Positions 25,618 to 33,780 are shown, counted from the first letter of the stretch. The stretch: 64,000 nucleotides of DNA from Peptococcaceae bacterium 1198_IL3148 (GCA_036763105.1 JBAIYS010000012.1:1-64000); one strand, 5' to 3'. A program made the numbers and translations. Notes: generated from the sequence alone by a model not told the origin.

Positions 25618-26043
25618 ATGGATTTTAAATTAGAAGATTCGTTGGGGTTTGTTCTAAATAAGACAAATGCAAAACTTAAAAATAAATTATCTCAACGATT
25701 TAATAATTATAACGTTACGCCAGAACAATGGTCTATACTTAACTGTTTATGGGCGCAAGAAGGTATTGCTCCCAAAGAGTTGGCAGATATGATCTTTAAA
25801 GATAAACCAAATACTAATCGCATTCTTGAAAAGTTACAAGCAAAAGAACTAATTGTTCGCAAGCCTCATCCGGTAGATAAAAGAGCTTATCAAATCTTCT
25901 TGACTGACCGTGGTTGGGCATTAAGGGATGAATTAGTACCTATAGCCATACAATTACTAGAGGAGGCGACAATGGGAATAAATAAAGATAAGGTTTCAGA
26001 AATGATAAAACTGTTAAATCAGATATATGACAATATTGATTAA
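25618..26043 (+). CDS. MarR family transcriptional regulator
   Basis: A 141-residue winged-helix regulator. The recognition region ELADMIFKDKPNTNRILEKLQAKELI and the wing with RKPHPVDKRAYQIFLTDRG are typical of MarR dimers, which usually repress until they bind a small ligand. ATG 25618 is preceded by GAGGTGAT; nearby upstream ATG codons are inside the operator/RBS region. Matching palindromes before this gene and before the DUF169 gene suggest self-repression and control of its neighbour. The ligand is unknown. Confidence 0.92.
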   Translation: MDFKLEDSLGFVLNKTNAKLKNKLSQRFNNYNVTPEQWSILNCLWAQEGIAPKELADMIFKDKPNTNRILEKLQAKELIVRKPHPVDKRAYQIFLTDRGWALRDELVPIAIQLLEEATMGINKDKVSEMIKLLNQIYDNID

Positions 26044-26059
26044 CTTTTTTTGCCATTAT

Positions 26060-26075
26060 AGTTGTCGTAACAACT
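26060..26075. promoter_or_regulatory. Operator 2 of the MarR-family regulator (predicted)
   Basis: AGTTGT-CGTA-ACAACT, the same core as operator 1, between the marR-like stop and the DUF169 gene. TTGCCA (26050) and TATAAA (26075) flank or overlap it and may form a weak promoter with long spacing. Confidence 0.65.
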
Positions 26076-26210
26076 ATAAAAATGATGGCTTTATCTTAAA
26101 AGGGGTAAATAATATCAAAAACTGTTTTAAGAAAGTTTGTACTATGAGCGCTAGTTGAGTTGTAAGACATGTTGGATTAATAATTTAAAATGAAAATGAG
26201 GGGTGTTAGT

Positions 26211-26930
26211 ATGAAAAGCAAAATTGCCGAAGCGATAAAACTCAAAAACCAACCTGTTGCAGTATTCCGTACAAATGTCAAACCTGAAGGAGCGTTGCAG
26301 TTTAAGGAAGGAAACTGGGGTTGCGTAATTGCAATGTTAAATGCCGCATCTAAAGGGCGAGTGGCAGCATTTGATGAAAAAACCACTAATTGCCCGGGTG
26401 GTAAAGTAGGATTGGGTTTCAATCGCTTTCAATTAGGTTTTATTGAATATTTCTTGTCAACGGGTGTTCCCAACGGTAGAGAAGGAGAATTTTATAAAAA
26501 GAACCCGGAGTTGGCAGCGAAGTTTGCATCTGAGTTACCTGAAGTTGCCCCTACAGAGTGTATTGTTTTTAAACCGTTATCGGAATTGACTGAAGACGAA
26601 ACACCGGAAATCATTATCTTCTTAGCCAATGCAGATCAACTATCTGCTCTGATGTGGTTTGCCAATTATGATAAACCAACTCAAGACAATGTTAAAATAG
26701 ACTTTGGTGCCGGCTGTCATCAGTCTGTACTATATGCCCTAGCCCAAGCTGAGAAAAAGGAACAAATTTGTTTTGTTGGACTAACTGACCCCTCGGCAAG
26801 AAAATGTATCGACAAAGATATTCTTTCATTCAGCATCCCCTATGATCGCTTTTTAGAATTAGAAGAGCAAGTCGAAGAGAGTTTTTTAACCAAAGAGACA
26901 TGGGTAAAAATCGCGTCACGCATTGAATAA
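26211..26930 (+). CDS. DUF169 family protein
   Basis: A 239-residue soluble protein of the DUF169 family, of unknown biochemical function. Family signatures are the start [10 protein letters not shown], the cysteine-bearing [16 protein letters not shown] and [13 protein letters not shown], and the late block [17 protein letters not shown]. The spaced cysteines (GC, NCPGG, GC) suggest metal or Fe-S binding, which is only inference. ATG 26211 follows GAGGGG. It is preceded by a 135-base leader and the second MarR operator, so expression probably depends on the MarR ligand. Confidence 0.85.
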   Translation: MKSKIAEAIKLKNQPVAVFRTNVKPEGALQFKEGNWGCVIAMLNAASKGRVAAFDEKTTNCPGGKVGLGFNRFQLGFIEYFLSTGVPNGREGEFYKKNPELAAKFASELPEVAPTECIVFKPLSELTEDETPEIIIFLANADQLSALMWFANYDKPTQDNVKIDFGAGCHQSVLYALAQAEKKEQICFVGLTDPSARKCIDKDILSFSIPYDRFLELEEQVEESFLTKETWVKIASRIE

Positions 26931-26994
26931 TATTTATAATATTGCCTATAACAGTTTTTACACTAAAATGGCACTGCTCCAGTTAAACTAAGTA

Positions 26995-27020
26995 TAACCA
27001 GGAAATATTTTTCCTGGTTA
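26995..27020 (+). terminator. Hairpin after the DUF169 gene
   Basis: A perfect 10-bp stem (26995-27004 with 27011-27020) and a 6-base AT loop. The T-run is poor (TTCG follows), so function as a terminator is uncertain. Confidence 0.5.
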
Positions 27021-27030
27021 TTCGTGCTGC

Positions 27031-27081
27031 GCTGCGTTGACATCGCAGAGGTCGCTGGTTCAATTCCAGTACGTTTCACCA
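27031..27081 (+). repeat. 3' fragment of tRNA-Val (direct repeat, attR-like)
   Basis: It repeats the tRNA-Val sequence from the anticodon arm through CCA with about four substitutions, including a broken acceptor side (TTTC for TCCC). The D-arm and 5' acceptor are missing, so it is not a working tRNA. Confidence 0.85.
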
Positions 27082-27083
27082 AT

Positions 27084-27128
27084 AAAAAGCCATCCGATTG
27101 AACAACAATTGGGTGGCTTTTTGGTTTT
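27084..27128 (+). terminator. Terminator after the tRNA fragment
   Basis: A 16-bp stem with two G-U pairs (27084-27099 with 27107-27122), ending in T5 then GGTTTT. It is probably the original tRNA-Val terminator displaced by the insert. Confidence 0.8.
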
Positions 27129-27193
27129 AGGGACTGCAAAACTTTGAAAAATTTTATACAATATAAGTATCTTAACCAGTTAGGGAGAATATT

Positions 27194-28351
27194 ATGTCAA
27201 AATTTGTTTTAAAAAGTGGTCTTAACTTTTTGCTAATTATTGCTTTCTTAGGGGTTTTAACGCTGTTTTATTATTTACTGGCCGACAAAATTTTAATTAA
27301 AGACACCTTTGCCACCTCTCCGGTGAATACGCCCATGGAAGAACAATTAATTGAAGATACCGAGAACCGAACTAAGTGGGTTTATGAGTTTGGTGAGGAC
27401 GATGTAGCGCTAATTTATCCCACTTTAAATGGGTCTGATCGGGTTGTTTACGTCGGCATTAACAAAACTCTTCACGCCATAGATAAGGAAAAGGGTAAAA
27501 AGCTGTGGCAATATACCGTGCCGGATATGATAATTGGTAAACCGATCATCAAGGGCAATAGCGTTTATTTTTTAGCCGGCAATAAGTTGTATGCGGTGGA
27601 TGGCAATGGTGAACTGCAGTGGAACTACCAAGCCAATGCCAATATCGAACCGTCGCTGATGATGGATAACGGGGTTCTATATTTTGGCAGTGCCGACAAC
27701 AAGCTACAGGCTGTTTCCCAAAGGGGTCATTTGCTGTGGAGTATCGATATCAGTGGCAAAATATTGGCACCTCCCGCTGCCAGTGAAGGTAAACTATACT
27801 TTGGCAGTTCCAGCAAACATATTTACGGGGTGGACGGCAACAATGGCCAAATAATATGGAAAGTTTCGGTGCGGGGGGAAGTGCAAAATACGCCGGTTGT
27901 AGCCGATGGTACCATGTATTTTACATCGGTGGTGGTGCCCACAGAATCCACCAAACTGGAGAGCTATCTGTACGCCGTTAATACACAAAACGGCAATCTT
28001 AAATGGAGAAACAACCACAAGGAATTATGGCTGACTAACCCGATATATTATAACCAGTTGATTTACGCGGGCGATACCAATGGTAAGCTCTATACCTATG
28101 AGTGCAAATGGGGCCAGAAACAGTGGGAGTTCCAAAAAGAGGATCAACAAATGCTCAGCCCGATGATTGTTGGTACCACCGCCTTCTTCCAAAATAATAA
28201 TCACCACCTGTTTGTGGTGGATATAGTATCGGGAAACCTAATGTGGGAGGCTGTTATTGAAGGGGTAATTAAAACGCCACCAATTATAGACCAAGATTAT
28301 ATATATTTTTATAGCAACGGTAGAGTTTGTGCATTGAAAAACAAAGTCTAA
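27194..28351 (+). CDS. Membrane-anchored PQQ-like beta-propeller protein
   Basis: A 385-residue protein with an N-terminal membrane anchor (about 8-30) and an extracytoplasmic beta-propeller built of repeats such as NKTLHAIDKEKGKKLWQYTV, GNKLYAVDGNGELQWNYQ and SKHIYGVDGNNGQIIWKVSV. Each has the YAxD.xxGxxxW pattern of PQQ-like or BamB-like blades. No catalytic site is visible, so it is probably a scaffold or binding protein. ATG 27194 has GGGAG upstream. Confidence 0.85.
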   Translation: MSKFVLKSGLNFLLIIAFLGVLTLFYYLLADKILIKDTFATSPVNTPMEEQLIEDTENRTKWVYEFGEDDVALIYPTLNGSDRVVYVGINKTLHAIDKEKGKKLWQYTVPDMIIGKPIIKGNSVYFLAGNKLYAVDGNGELQWNYQANANIEPSLMMDNGVLYFGSADNKLQAVSQRGHLLWSIDISGKILAPPAASEGKLYFGSSSKHIYGVDGNNGQIIWKVSVRGEVQNTPVVADGTMYFTSVVVPTESTKLESYLYAVNTQNGNLKWRNNHKELWLTNPIYYNQLIYAGDTNGKLYTYECKWGQKQWEFQKEDQQMLSPMIVGTTAFFQNNNHHLFVVDIVSGNLMWEAVIEGVIKTPPIIDQDYIYFYSNGRVCALKNKV

Positions 28352-28407
28352 CGGTATACAATAATTAACTAATTAGAGAGAAAAATAGATAGAAAGGAGA
28401 CGAGAAA

Positions 28408-30057
28408 ATGACTAGTGTAAATATAACCATTAATGGAGAAAAGCATAGTTTCGAAGTGGGAACAACGCTGGCAACCATTGCCAATTCCCTTTATCAACCC
28501 TATTCGATGGTGCTGGGGGTGGTCAATAATGAGTTGAAAGAATTGAGTTATGCATTGACCACCGACGCGGAAGTTAGGTTTTTAGATTTAACCACCACCG
28601 ACGGTCAAAAGTGCTACAAAAGAAGCCTTTCTTTTCTCTTTGTGAAAGCCTTTAGCGATATAGATAAAGAGGCCAACATCGAGCTTTGCCATACCCTGAG
28701 CAAAGGGCAATACTGTATTGTTAAGGGCTGTGCTTGTTTTAATCAAAAAACGGTACAAAGAGTTAAAAAAAGAATGCTGGAATTGGTTAAGCAGGATATT
28801 CCTTTTATTAAAGAAAAATTGCCGGTGGACGAGGCTGTTAAATTATTTGAACAAATAGGCCGTCCGGATAAAATTCACTTATTTAAGCATATCGATAAAG
28901 AGACAGTCAACATCTATAATTTAGACGGTTACAAAGATTATTTCTATGGTTATTTGGTACCATCCACCGGTTACCTGAAACTCTTTGATGTCATTCCCGA
29001 GGACGATGGTGTGGTGCTGCTGTGTCCTAAAAAGAGTAACCCTGAGGAATTAACTCAGCACATGTACCAACCTAAATTGTTAAAGGCCTTTAGGGAAACC
29101 AAAGACTGGGCTAATATTATGGGTGTCAACATGGTGGGGGATTTAAACGAAATCATTGTCAACAAGGAATATTCCGACCTAATTCGTACGGTGGAAGCAC
29201 TTCATGAGAATAAAATCATTAAAATAGCTGACGAAATCACCAAACACCCCACCAAGGGACGGGTGGTGCTAATAGCTGGCCCATCATCATCAGGAAAGAC
29301 AACCTTTTCCAGGCGGCTGGCTACCCAGCTAAAGGTTAATGGTTTAAAACCGGTGGCCATTTCGCTGGATGATTACTTTGTTGATCGGGAAGATACCCCC
29401 ATGGATAAGGACGGCAATTATGATTTTGAATCGATATATGCCCTGGACTTAAAACTCTTTAACCAGCATTTAACAGCATTGTTGTGCGGAGAGGAAGTGG
29501 AGTTACCCTATTACAATTTTAAAAAGGGCAAGCGGGAGTATACCGGTCATAAATTAAGGGTTAACGAGAAACAACCTATTATTCTAGAGGGTATTCACGG
29601 ACTCAATAATTTATTGACTTCTTCGGTGCCGGATCATTATAAGTTTAAAATATATATCAGTCCGCTGACCCAGCTTAATTTGGACTATCACAACCGTATT
29701 TCCACCACCGACAGTAGATTGATCAGAAGGATTGTCAGAGATTATCGGTTTAGGGGCCATGATGCCCAAGCGACAATCAAAATGTGGCCATCGGTGCGCC
29801 GGGGAGAAGAAAAAAATATTTTCCCTTATCAAGAACAGGCCGATGCCATGTTTAATTCCACTTTGATTTACGAATTGGCGGTGTTAAAGAAATATGCCCT
29901 GCCATTGTTACAAGCAGTGAAAAAAGACCAGGAAGGTTATATCGAAGCCAAGCGGTTGCTCAGGTTCCTAAAGTATTTTAGAGATATTGAAGATGAACTG
30001 GATATTCCACCAACCTCCATTATTAAAGAGTTTATTGGTGGTAGCAGAATAGTGTAA
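28408..30057 (+). CDS. Nucleoside (uridine) kinase-like protein with TGS domain
   Basis: A 549-residue protein. Residues 1-65 are a TGS domain (NITINGEKHSFEVGTTLATI). Residues 70-270 resemble the threonyl-tRNA synthetase second additional domain. The C-terminal half is a uridine-kinase/phosphoribulokinase-fold kinase with P-loop GPSSSGKTTFSRRL (about residue 290), the acceptor segment SLDDYFVDRE and ILEGIHGLN. This TGS-Udk fusion is common in Clostridia and Thermotogae. The substrate is presumed to be a nucleoside. RBS AAAGGAG precedes ATG 28408. Confidence 0.9.
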   Translation: MTSVNITINGEKHSFEVGTTLATIANSLYQPYSMVLGVVNNELKELSYALTTDAEVRFLDLTTTDGQKCYKRSLSFLFVKAFSDIDKEANIELCHTLSKGQYCIVKGCACFNQKTVQRVKKRMLELVKQDIPFIKEKLPVDEAVKLFEQIGRPDKIHLFKHIDKETVNIYNLDGYKDYFYGYLVPSTGYLKLFDVIPEDDGVVLLCPKKSNPEELTQHMYQPKLLKAFRETKDWANIMGVNMVGDLNEIIVNKEYSDLIRTVEALHENKIIKIADEITKHPTKGRVVLIAGPSSSGKTTFSRRLATQLKVNGLKPVAISLDDYFVDREDTPMDKDGNYDFESIYALDLKLFNQHLTALLCGEEVELPYYNFKKGKREYTGHKLRVNEKQPIILEGIHGLNNLLTSSVPDHYKFKIYISPLTQLNLDYHNRISTTDSRLIRRIVRDYRFRGHDAQATIKMWPSVRRGEEKNIFPYQEQADAMFNSTLIYELAVLKKYALPLLQAVKKDQEGYIEAKRLLRFLKYFRDIEDELDIPPTSIIKEFIGGSRIV

Positions 30058-30063
30058 TGTTTT

Positions 30064-30119
30064 TAAATCTTCACTGCGTTCAGAATGAGTGGTCATTCTG
30101 AACGCTGGTGAAGATTTTT
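30064..30119. terminator. Bidirectional terminator between convergent genes
   Basis: A long hairpin: AAATCTTCAC and GCGTTCAGAATGA pair with the mirror TCATTCTGAACGC and GTGAAGATTT, with a small internal bulge, followed by T5. It serves the nucleoside kinase gene from the left and terC from the right. Confidence 0.85.
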
Positions 30120-30122
30120 AAT

Positions 30123-30794
30123 TCAAGAAAGGGCAGCCCTTTGCCGTTGTTTGTTGTGTCCGGCCGCCAGAACGCCAATGATAATGGCGGCCATTAAGCC
30201 GTATTTAATCAAGGGAGCATTATTAAAGAAGGTTTCCAAAAAGGGTTCATCAACAATCATCTTGCCGGCTGTATAGGCAATAACACCGGCACCGATGTAA
30301 ATTATTACTGGGTAGCGATCAATCCACTTGATAATGATGGTGCTGCCCCAAACCACAATGGGAATGCTGATCATTAAGCCAATGACCACCAACAAAAAAC
30401 TGCCATGGGCTGTGCCGGCCACCGCCAATACGTTATCTAAACCCATCACCGCATCGGCTATGATGATGGTTTTAATTGCTTGCCATCGGTTGTCGCTGGT
30501 GTTGATATCATGCTTCTTTTCCTGGGTCAGTAACTTATAAGCAATGTGAATCAACAACAAACCACCAATCAGCAGTAATCCAGGTATTCTTAACAGCCAT
30601 ACTACCGCTAAGGTGGCTAAGGAACGAATCACCACCGCACCGGCGGTACCCCACAAAATCACTTGTTTTTGATGCTCATGGGGTAAGTTCCGGGCGGCCA
30701 TGCCAATGACAATGGCGTTATCGCCGGCCAGTACTAGATCGATAATTATAATTGATAGCAGAGCCGAAAAAAATGCTGGGGAAAATAGTTCCAT
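30123..30794 (-). CDS. TerC/YjbE family membrane protein (likely Mn2+ exporter)
   Basis: A 223-residue integral membrane protein of the TerC superfamily, with seven or so helices and the conserved acidic membrane motifs DLVLAGDNAIVIGMA and IIADAVMGLDNVLAVAGTA. TerC/Alx/YjbE proteins preceded by a yybP-ykoY riboswitch export manganese. The upstream riboswitch here supports that role, which is otherwise inference. ATG 30794 follows GGGAGTG. It is convergent with the nucleoside kinase. Confidence 0.9.
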   Translation of the reverse strand: MELFSPAFFSALLSIIIIDLVLAGDNAIVIGMAARNLPHEHQKQVILWGTAGAVVIRSLATLAVVWLLRIPGLLLIGGLLLIHIAYKLLTQEKKHDINTSDNRWQAIKTIIIADAVMGLDNVLAVAGTAHGSFLLVVIGLMISIPIVVWGSTIIIKWIDRYPVIIYIGAGVIAYTAGKMIVDEPFLETFFNNAPLIKYGLMAAIIIGVLAAGHNKQRQRAALS

Positions 30795-30854
30795 TGTTTT
30801 ACACTCCCTTTAAGTATTTAAACATCTTTATATTTCCCTAAACTTAAACCGGTA

Positions 30855-31025
30855 ATAAAAAACGGCCTTTACCAGTTTGCGGTAAAGGTCGTTGTATAGG
30901 TCGAAGTAATAAAATAAGACCTTTACCAGTTAGTAAAGGTCTTGCAAACAACTTTTGGTTGCCAACTAAACCGGGGTTACAAACCCGAAATGACGACTTA
31001 GCTGTACAGCTACTCCCCTTTAGGA
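30855..31025 (-). ncRNA. yybP-ykoY manganese riboswitch with terminator
   Basis: Read on the minus strand, the aptamer begins AAAGGGGAGTAGC (31022 downwards), has GTCGTCA, ACCCCGG and closes with TTGGCAACCA (about 30954), the conserved core of RF00080. Two hairpins follow: 30943-30916, and 30893-30861 ending in T6. They share the sequence CCTTTACCAGT, so strands can be exchanged. The second is the terminator, and rescue of transcription by Mn2+ would turn on terC. Confidence 0.9.
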
Positions 31026-31065
31026 AATTATATGATTGTTTAGTAATAGTATATGAACACCACCA

Positions 31066-31095
31066 TTGGATGTCAATAAATTTTTATAGTATGAT
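31066..31095 (+). promoter_or_regulatory. Promoter of the small cysteine-rich gene
   Basis: TTGGAT (31066-31071), 18 bases, TATGAT (31090-31095), about 30 bases before the ATG. Confidence 0.5.
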
Positions 31096-31125
31096 AATAA
31101 AAAAGATAAAAGTATGGAGGATAAA

Positions 31126-31215
31126 ATGTTTTGTCCCTTTGAATGTCATTGTTGCCCCTTTGCAGATGAATGCTTATTTGATGATGATTGTATTGGCGAA
31201 GACGAGTTGCTTTAG
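31126..31215 (+). CDS. Small cysteine-rich protein (29 residues)
   Basis: A 29-codon gene with everything a gene needs: promoter, GGAGG six bases before ATG 31126, and a terminator 7 bases after the stop. The product starts MFCPFECHCCPF and has six cysteines (3, 7, 9, 10, 16, 22), one His and an acidic C-terminal half (DDD, EDE). The CPFxC and CC spacing suggests metal binding. I do not recognise a family. It is divergent from the manganese-controlled terC gene. Confidence 0.65.
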   Translation: MFCPFECHCCPFADECLFDDDCIGEDELL

Positions 31216-31221
31216 TTAACG

Positions 31222-31253
31222 AAAACACTCAGCGGAGTGTTTTTTCTTTTTTA
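31222..31253 (+). terminator. Terminator of the small cysteine-rich gene
   Basis: A 9-bp stem (31222-31230 with 31235-31243) with loop AGCG, then a T-rich run to 31253. Confidence 0.9.
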
Positions 31254-31411
31254 CAAATAGTTAGATTTTTTAGATATATTTAGATGCCAATTAGAAGGTA
31301 TTTTTAGCTTTGTCCCGAAGTACTAATTAAAGTAACTGTTTTCACAAGGTCGCAATCTAAGTTTGAGTAGGTGGTTTTTTATATAAAAAATAATAGAGGG
31401 AGAGGATTAGT

Positions 31412-31639
31412 TTGAAGAAAAACAATCGCAAACTTAGAAAATTGGTGGGGGCCATTAATTTTAAGGCCAGTGAAGCGGCAAAGCTAAACCAGGGCAGTAT
31501 TGTAGGTATTGATATTGCCAATATGGGTCTGAAGGGCAAATACTACAAACATGCCAAACGGCAAATTCGGCAACAGGGTATCTGGAGCTTTTCTTATATC
31601 CGTGGTGGCACAAAATTGATGTTAAAGGCGCAAAACTAA
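31412..31639 (+). CDS. Small basic hypothetical protein
   Basis: A 75-residue, strongly basic protein (KKNNRKLRKLVGAINFKAS, HAKRQIRQQG) with no membrane helix or cysteine. TTG 31412 is preceded by GGGAGAGGA at suitable spacing, and a 12-bp hairpin follows the stop, so it looks like a real single-gene transcript. The alternating Lys/Arg and aromatic residues would suit nucleic acid or membrane surface binding, but I recognise no family. Confidence 0.6.
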   Translation: MKKNNRKLRKLVGAINFKASEAAKLNQGSIVGIDIANMGLKGKYYKHAKRQIRQQGIWSFSYIRGGTKLMLKAQN

Positions 31640-31651
31640 AGAAACTTAATG

Positions 31652-31679
31652 TCGGGGCAGCTTTTTTAAGCTGCCCCGA
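31652..31679 (+). terminator. Terminator after the small basic gene
   Basis: A perfect 12-bp GC-rich stem (31652-31663 with 31668-31679) and T4 loop; the following T-run is weak. Confidence 0.65.
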
Positions 31680-31754
31680 TTGCTTAATATTAAGATTGTG
31701 CATTAATCCCTTAAAATGTAAATATGATATAAAAATTATTTAGGGGGGAGAGGT

Positions 31755-32711
31755 ATGGAAAACCAAAACAAACTTAATCTTCTGCGCACCATGTTGTTAA
31801 TTAGACGCTTTGAAGAGAAGCTGGAAGAGTTAAGTAAAGAGCCAGAAAAGTTAAATGGAATGATGATTGTCTGTACCGGCCAAGAGGCAGTGGCTGCCGG
31901 GGTGGGAGCGGCCCTAAATTTGGAGGATGTAATAATTACCAATCACCGCAGCCATGGGCATTTATTAGCCAAAGGTGCAGAGCCGAATTTAATTATGGCA
32001 GAAATCTTTGGCAAAAGGACTGGGTACAACAAAGGTAAAAGCGGCACATTGCACATTGCCGCCCCGGAGGTAAACGCCCTCTGTACCACCACAGTGGTTG
32101 GTGGAGGTATTCCCATAGCGGTGGGCACCGCCTTCGCCACCCAGTATCGGGGGGAGCAGCGGGTTACCGCTTGTTTCTTTGGTAATGGTGCGTCAGATGA
32201 AGGTAGCTTTCATGAAGCCTTAAACATGGCTGCCCTTTGGGATTTGCCGGTGATATTTATTTGCGAAAACAATATTTACTCAGGCGCCCAGCGGGTGGAG
32301 GAGCACACCAAAATTACCGATTTTGCCGATCGGGCGATTGCTTACGGTATGCCGGGGGTAATTGTGGATGGAAACGATGTACTGGCAGTTTATCAGGCCA
32401 CCGTCCAGGCCAAGGAGAGATGTTTGGCTGGCCAAGGTCCTACTTTAATAGAATGTAAAACCTACCGTTGGGGCGGACATAGCACCACCGATCCCCAAGT
32501 TTATCAACCACAGCATGAAATTGCTCAGTGGAAAAAGCGCTGTCCGGTGGCCAGCTTTAAAGTGTCTTTAATGGCCCAACAGATTCTTGATGAACAGACC
32601 TATGTCACCATGGACCAAGAAGTTCAACAAATTGTAGCGGCGGCCGTTAAGTTTGCTGAAGATAGCCCATGGCCGGCACCGCAAGAGGCTTTAGAAGATA
32701 TCTTTGCTTAA
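31755..32711 (+). CDS. Thiamine-diphosphate 2-oxo acid/acetoin dehydrogenase E1 alpha subunit
   Basis: A 318-residue E1 alpha subunit, similar in length to AcoA/PdhA. HRSHGHLLAKG and GKSGTLHIA are typical substrate and cofactor loops. The thiamine-diphosphate motif reads GNGASDEG (143-150) and CENN (170-173): the Asp of the canonical GDG...NN pair is Asn144 here. ATG 31755 follows GGGGGGAGAGG. The beta subunit lies 33 bases downstream. No E2 or E3 gene is nearby, so the complex partner, or a different electron acceptor, must be elsewhere. Confidence 0.88.
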   Translation: MENQNKLNLLRTMLLIRRFEEKLEELSKEPEKLNGMMIVCTGQEAVAAGVGAALNLEDVIITNHRSHGHLLAKGAEPNLIMAEIFGKRTGYNKGKSGTLHIAAPEVNALCTTTVVGGGIPIAVGTAFATQYRGEQRVTACFFGNGASDEGSFHEALNMAALWDLPVIFICENNIYSGAQRVEEHTKITDFADRAIAYGMPGVIVDGNDVLAVYQATVQAKERCLAGQGPTLIECKTYRWGGHSTTDPQVYQPQHEIAQWKKRCPVASFKVSLMAQQILDEQTYVTMDQEVQQIVAAAVKFAEDSPWPAPQEALEDIFA

Positions 32712-32744
32712 TACCGGAATATTAACCGATGGGGAGGTAGGAAA

Positions 32745-33725
32745 ATGCAACAATTAACCTTGGGACAGGCGGTAAATCAAGCTTTGCGAGAAGAAATGCG
32801 CCGCGATCAGTCAATATTTATTGCCGGCGAAGGCATTGGTGTGGGCATACACAGCAGTCCCACGCTGCCCACCTATGGCTTGTTGGAGGAGTTCGGTAGC
32901 AAAAGAGTTAAGGATACCCCGGTTTCAGAGGCAGCCATTGCCGGTTTAGCTGTAGGTGCTTCGGTAATGGGTTTACGGCCGGTGGTGGAAATTATGTTTA
33001 ACCCCTTTTTTACCATTGCTTCTGATCAAATAGTTAACCATGCTGCTAAATTGCGTTACTTGTCCGGGGGCAAGAGCAAATTTCCCATGGTGGTACGGGT
33101 GAAAACCGGAGCGGGAATTGGGGCCGGCTGTCAACATTCCCATAATTTAGAGGCGTGGGTTGCCCATTGCCCTGGCCTTAAGGTGGTGATGCCCGGAACA
33201 CCGGCCGATGCCAAAGGGTTATTGAAGTCGGCCATTAGGGATGACAACCCGGTGATATTTATTGAAGATATGATTTTAAACTTTATCCCGGGACCGGTGC
33301 CCGAAGAAGACTATACAATACCCATAGGGCTGGCGGATGTAAAAAAGCCAGGCATCGATGTGACTTTAGTGACTTGGTCTAAAATGTTGGGGGTGGCCTT
33401 TAAGGCGGCAGCCCAATTGGAAAAACAGGATATCAGTGTGGAAATTGTGGATTTAAGAACCCTGGTGCCACTGGATAAAAAGACAATTTTGGAGTCAGTG
33501 GCAAAAACCGGACGCCTAGTAATTTTACACGAAGCCACCAAGACCGGGGGCTTTGGGGGTGAAATTGCCGCTTTGGTTGCGGAGGAAGCCTTTGACGTTT
33601 TAAAAGCGCCCATTAAACGCATTGCCGCTCCAGACATCCCGGTGCCCTATAGTAAACCCATGGAACAATTCTATATACCCAATGAGACAACGGTAATTGC
33701 AGAAATTAAAAGTTTGTTAAAATAA
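32745..33725 (+). CDS. 2-oxo acid/acetoin dehydrogenase E1 beta subunit
   Basis: A 326-residue E1 beta subunit (AcoB/PdhB type). It has the early GEGIGVGIHSSPTLPTYGLLEEFG, the cofactor segment DTPVSEAAIAGLAVGASVMGLRPVVEIMF, the loop GAGIGAGCQHSHNLEAW and the C-terminal transketolase domain VEIVDLRTLVPLDKKTI. It pairs with the alpha subunit upstream to make an alpha2-beta2 decarboxylase. RBS GGGGAGG precedes ATG 32745, and a terminator follows at 33747. Confidence 0.9.
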   Translation: MQQLTLGQAVNQALREEMRRDQSIFIAGEGIGVGIHSSPTLPTYGLLEEFGSKRVKDTPVSEAAIAGLAVGASVMGLRPVVEIMFNPFFTIASDQIVNHAAKLRYLSGGKSKFPMVVRVKTGAGIGAGCQHSHNLEAWVAHCPGLKVVMPGTPADAKGLLKSAIRDDNPVIFIEDMILNFIPGPVPEEDYTIPIGLADVKKPGIDVTLVTWSKMLGVAFKAAAQLEKQDISVEIVDLRTLVPLDKKTILESVAKTGRLVILHEATKTGGFGGEIAALVAEEAFDVLKAPIKRIAAPDIPVPYSKPMEQFYIPNETTVIAEIKSLLK

Positions 33726-33746
33726 ATTTAAAAAATATTTTGGATT

Positions 33747-33780
33747 AGCATCAACATAATGGTTGATGCTTTATTTTTTA
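33747..33780 (+). terminator. Terminator of the E1 operon
   Basis: A 9-bp stem (33747-33755 with 33762-33770) followed by TTATTTTTT. Confidence 0.85.

Larger units (their letters stand above)
25464..27081. mobile_element. Putative small genomic island bounded by tRNA-Val and a copy of its 3' part
   Basis: The intact tRNA-Val on the left and a roughly 50-base diverged copy of its 3' part on the right give the layout left by site-specific integration at a tRNA gene. The cargo is a MarR regulator and a DUF169 protein. No integrase is present, so it would be a decayed or non-autonomous insert. The cargo and leaders are noticeably AT-rich. A simple tandem duplication of the tRNA region is the alternative. 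Confidence 0.5.

Noticed and set aside
27031-27081. Second tRNA-Val gene
   Set aside because: The D-arm and 5' acceptor strand are missing and the 3' acceptor is mutated, so it cannot fold as a tRNA.
30959-31125. Plus-strand open frame across the riboswitch
   Set aside because: It runs antisense through the conserved yybP-ykoY core and has no RBS; the real gene on this strand is the short frame starting at 31126.
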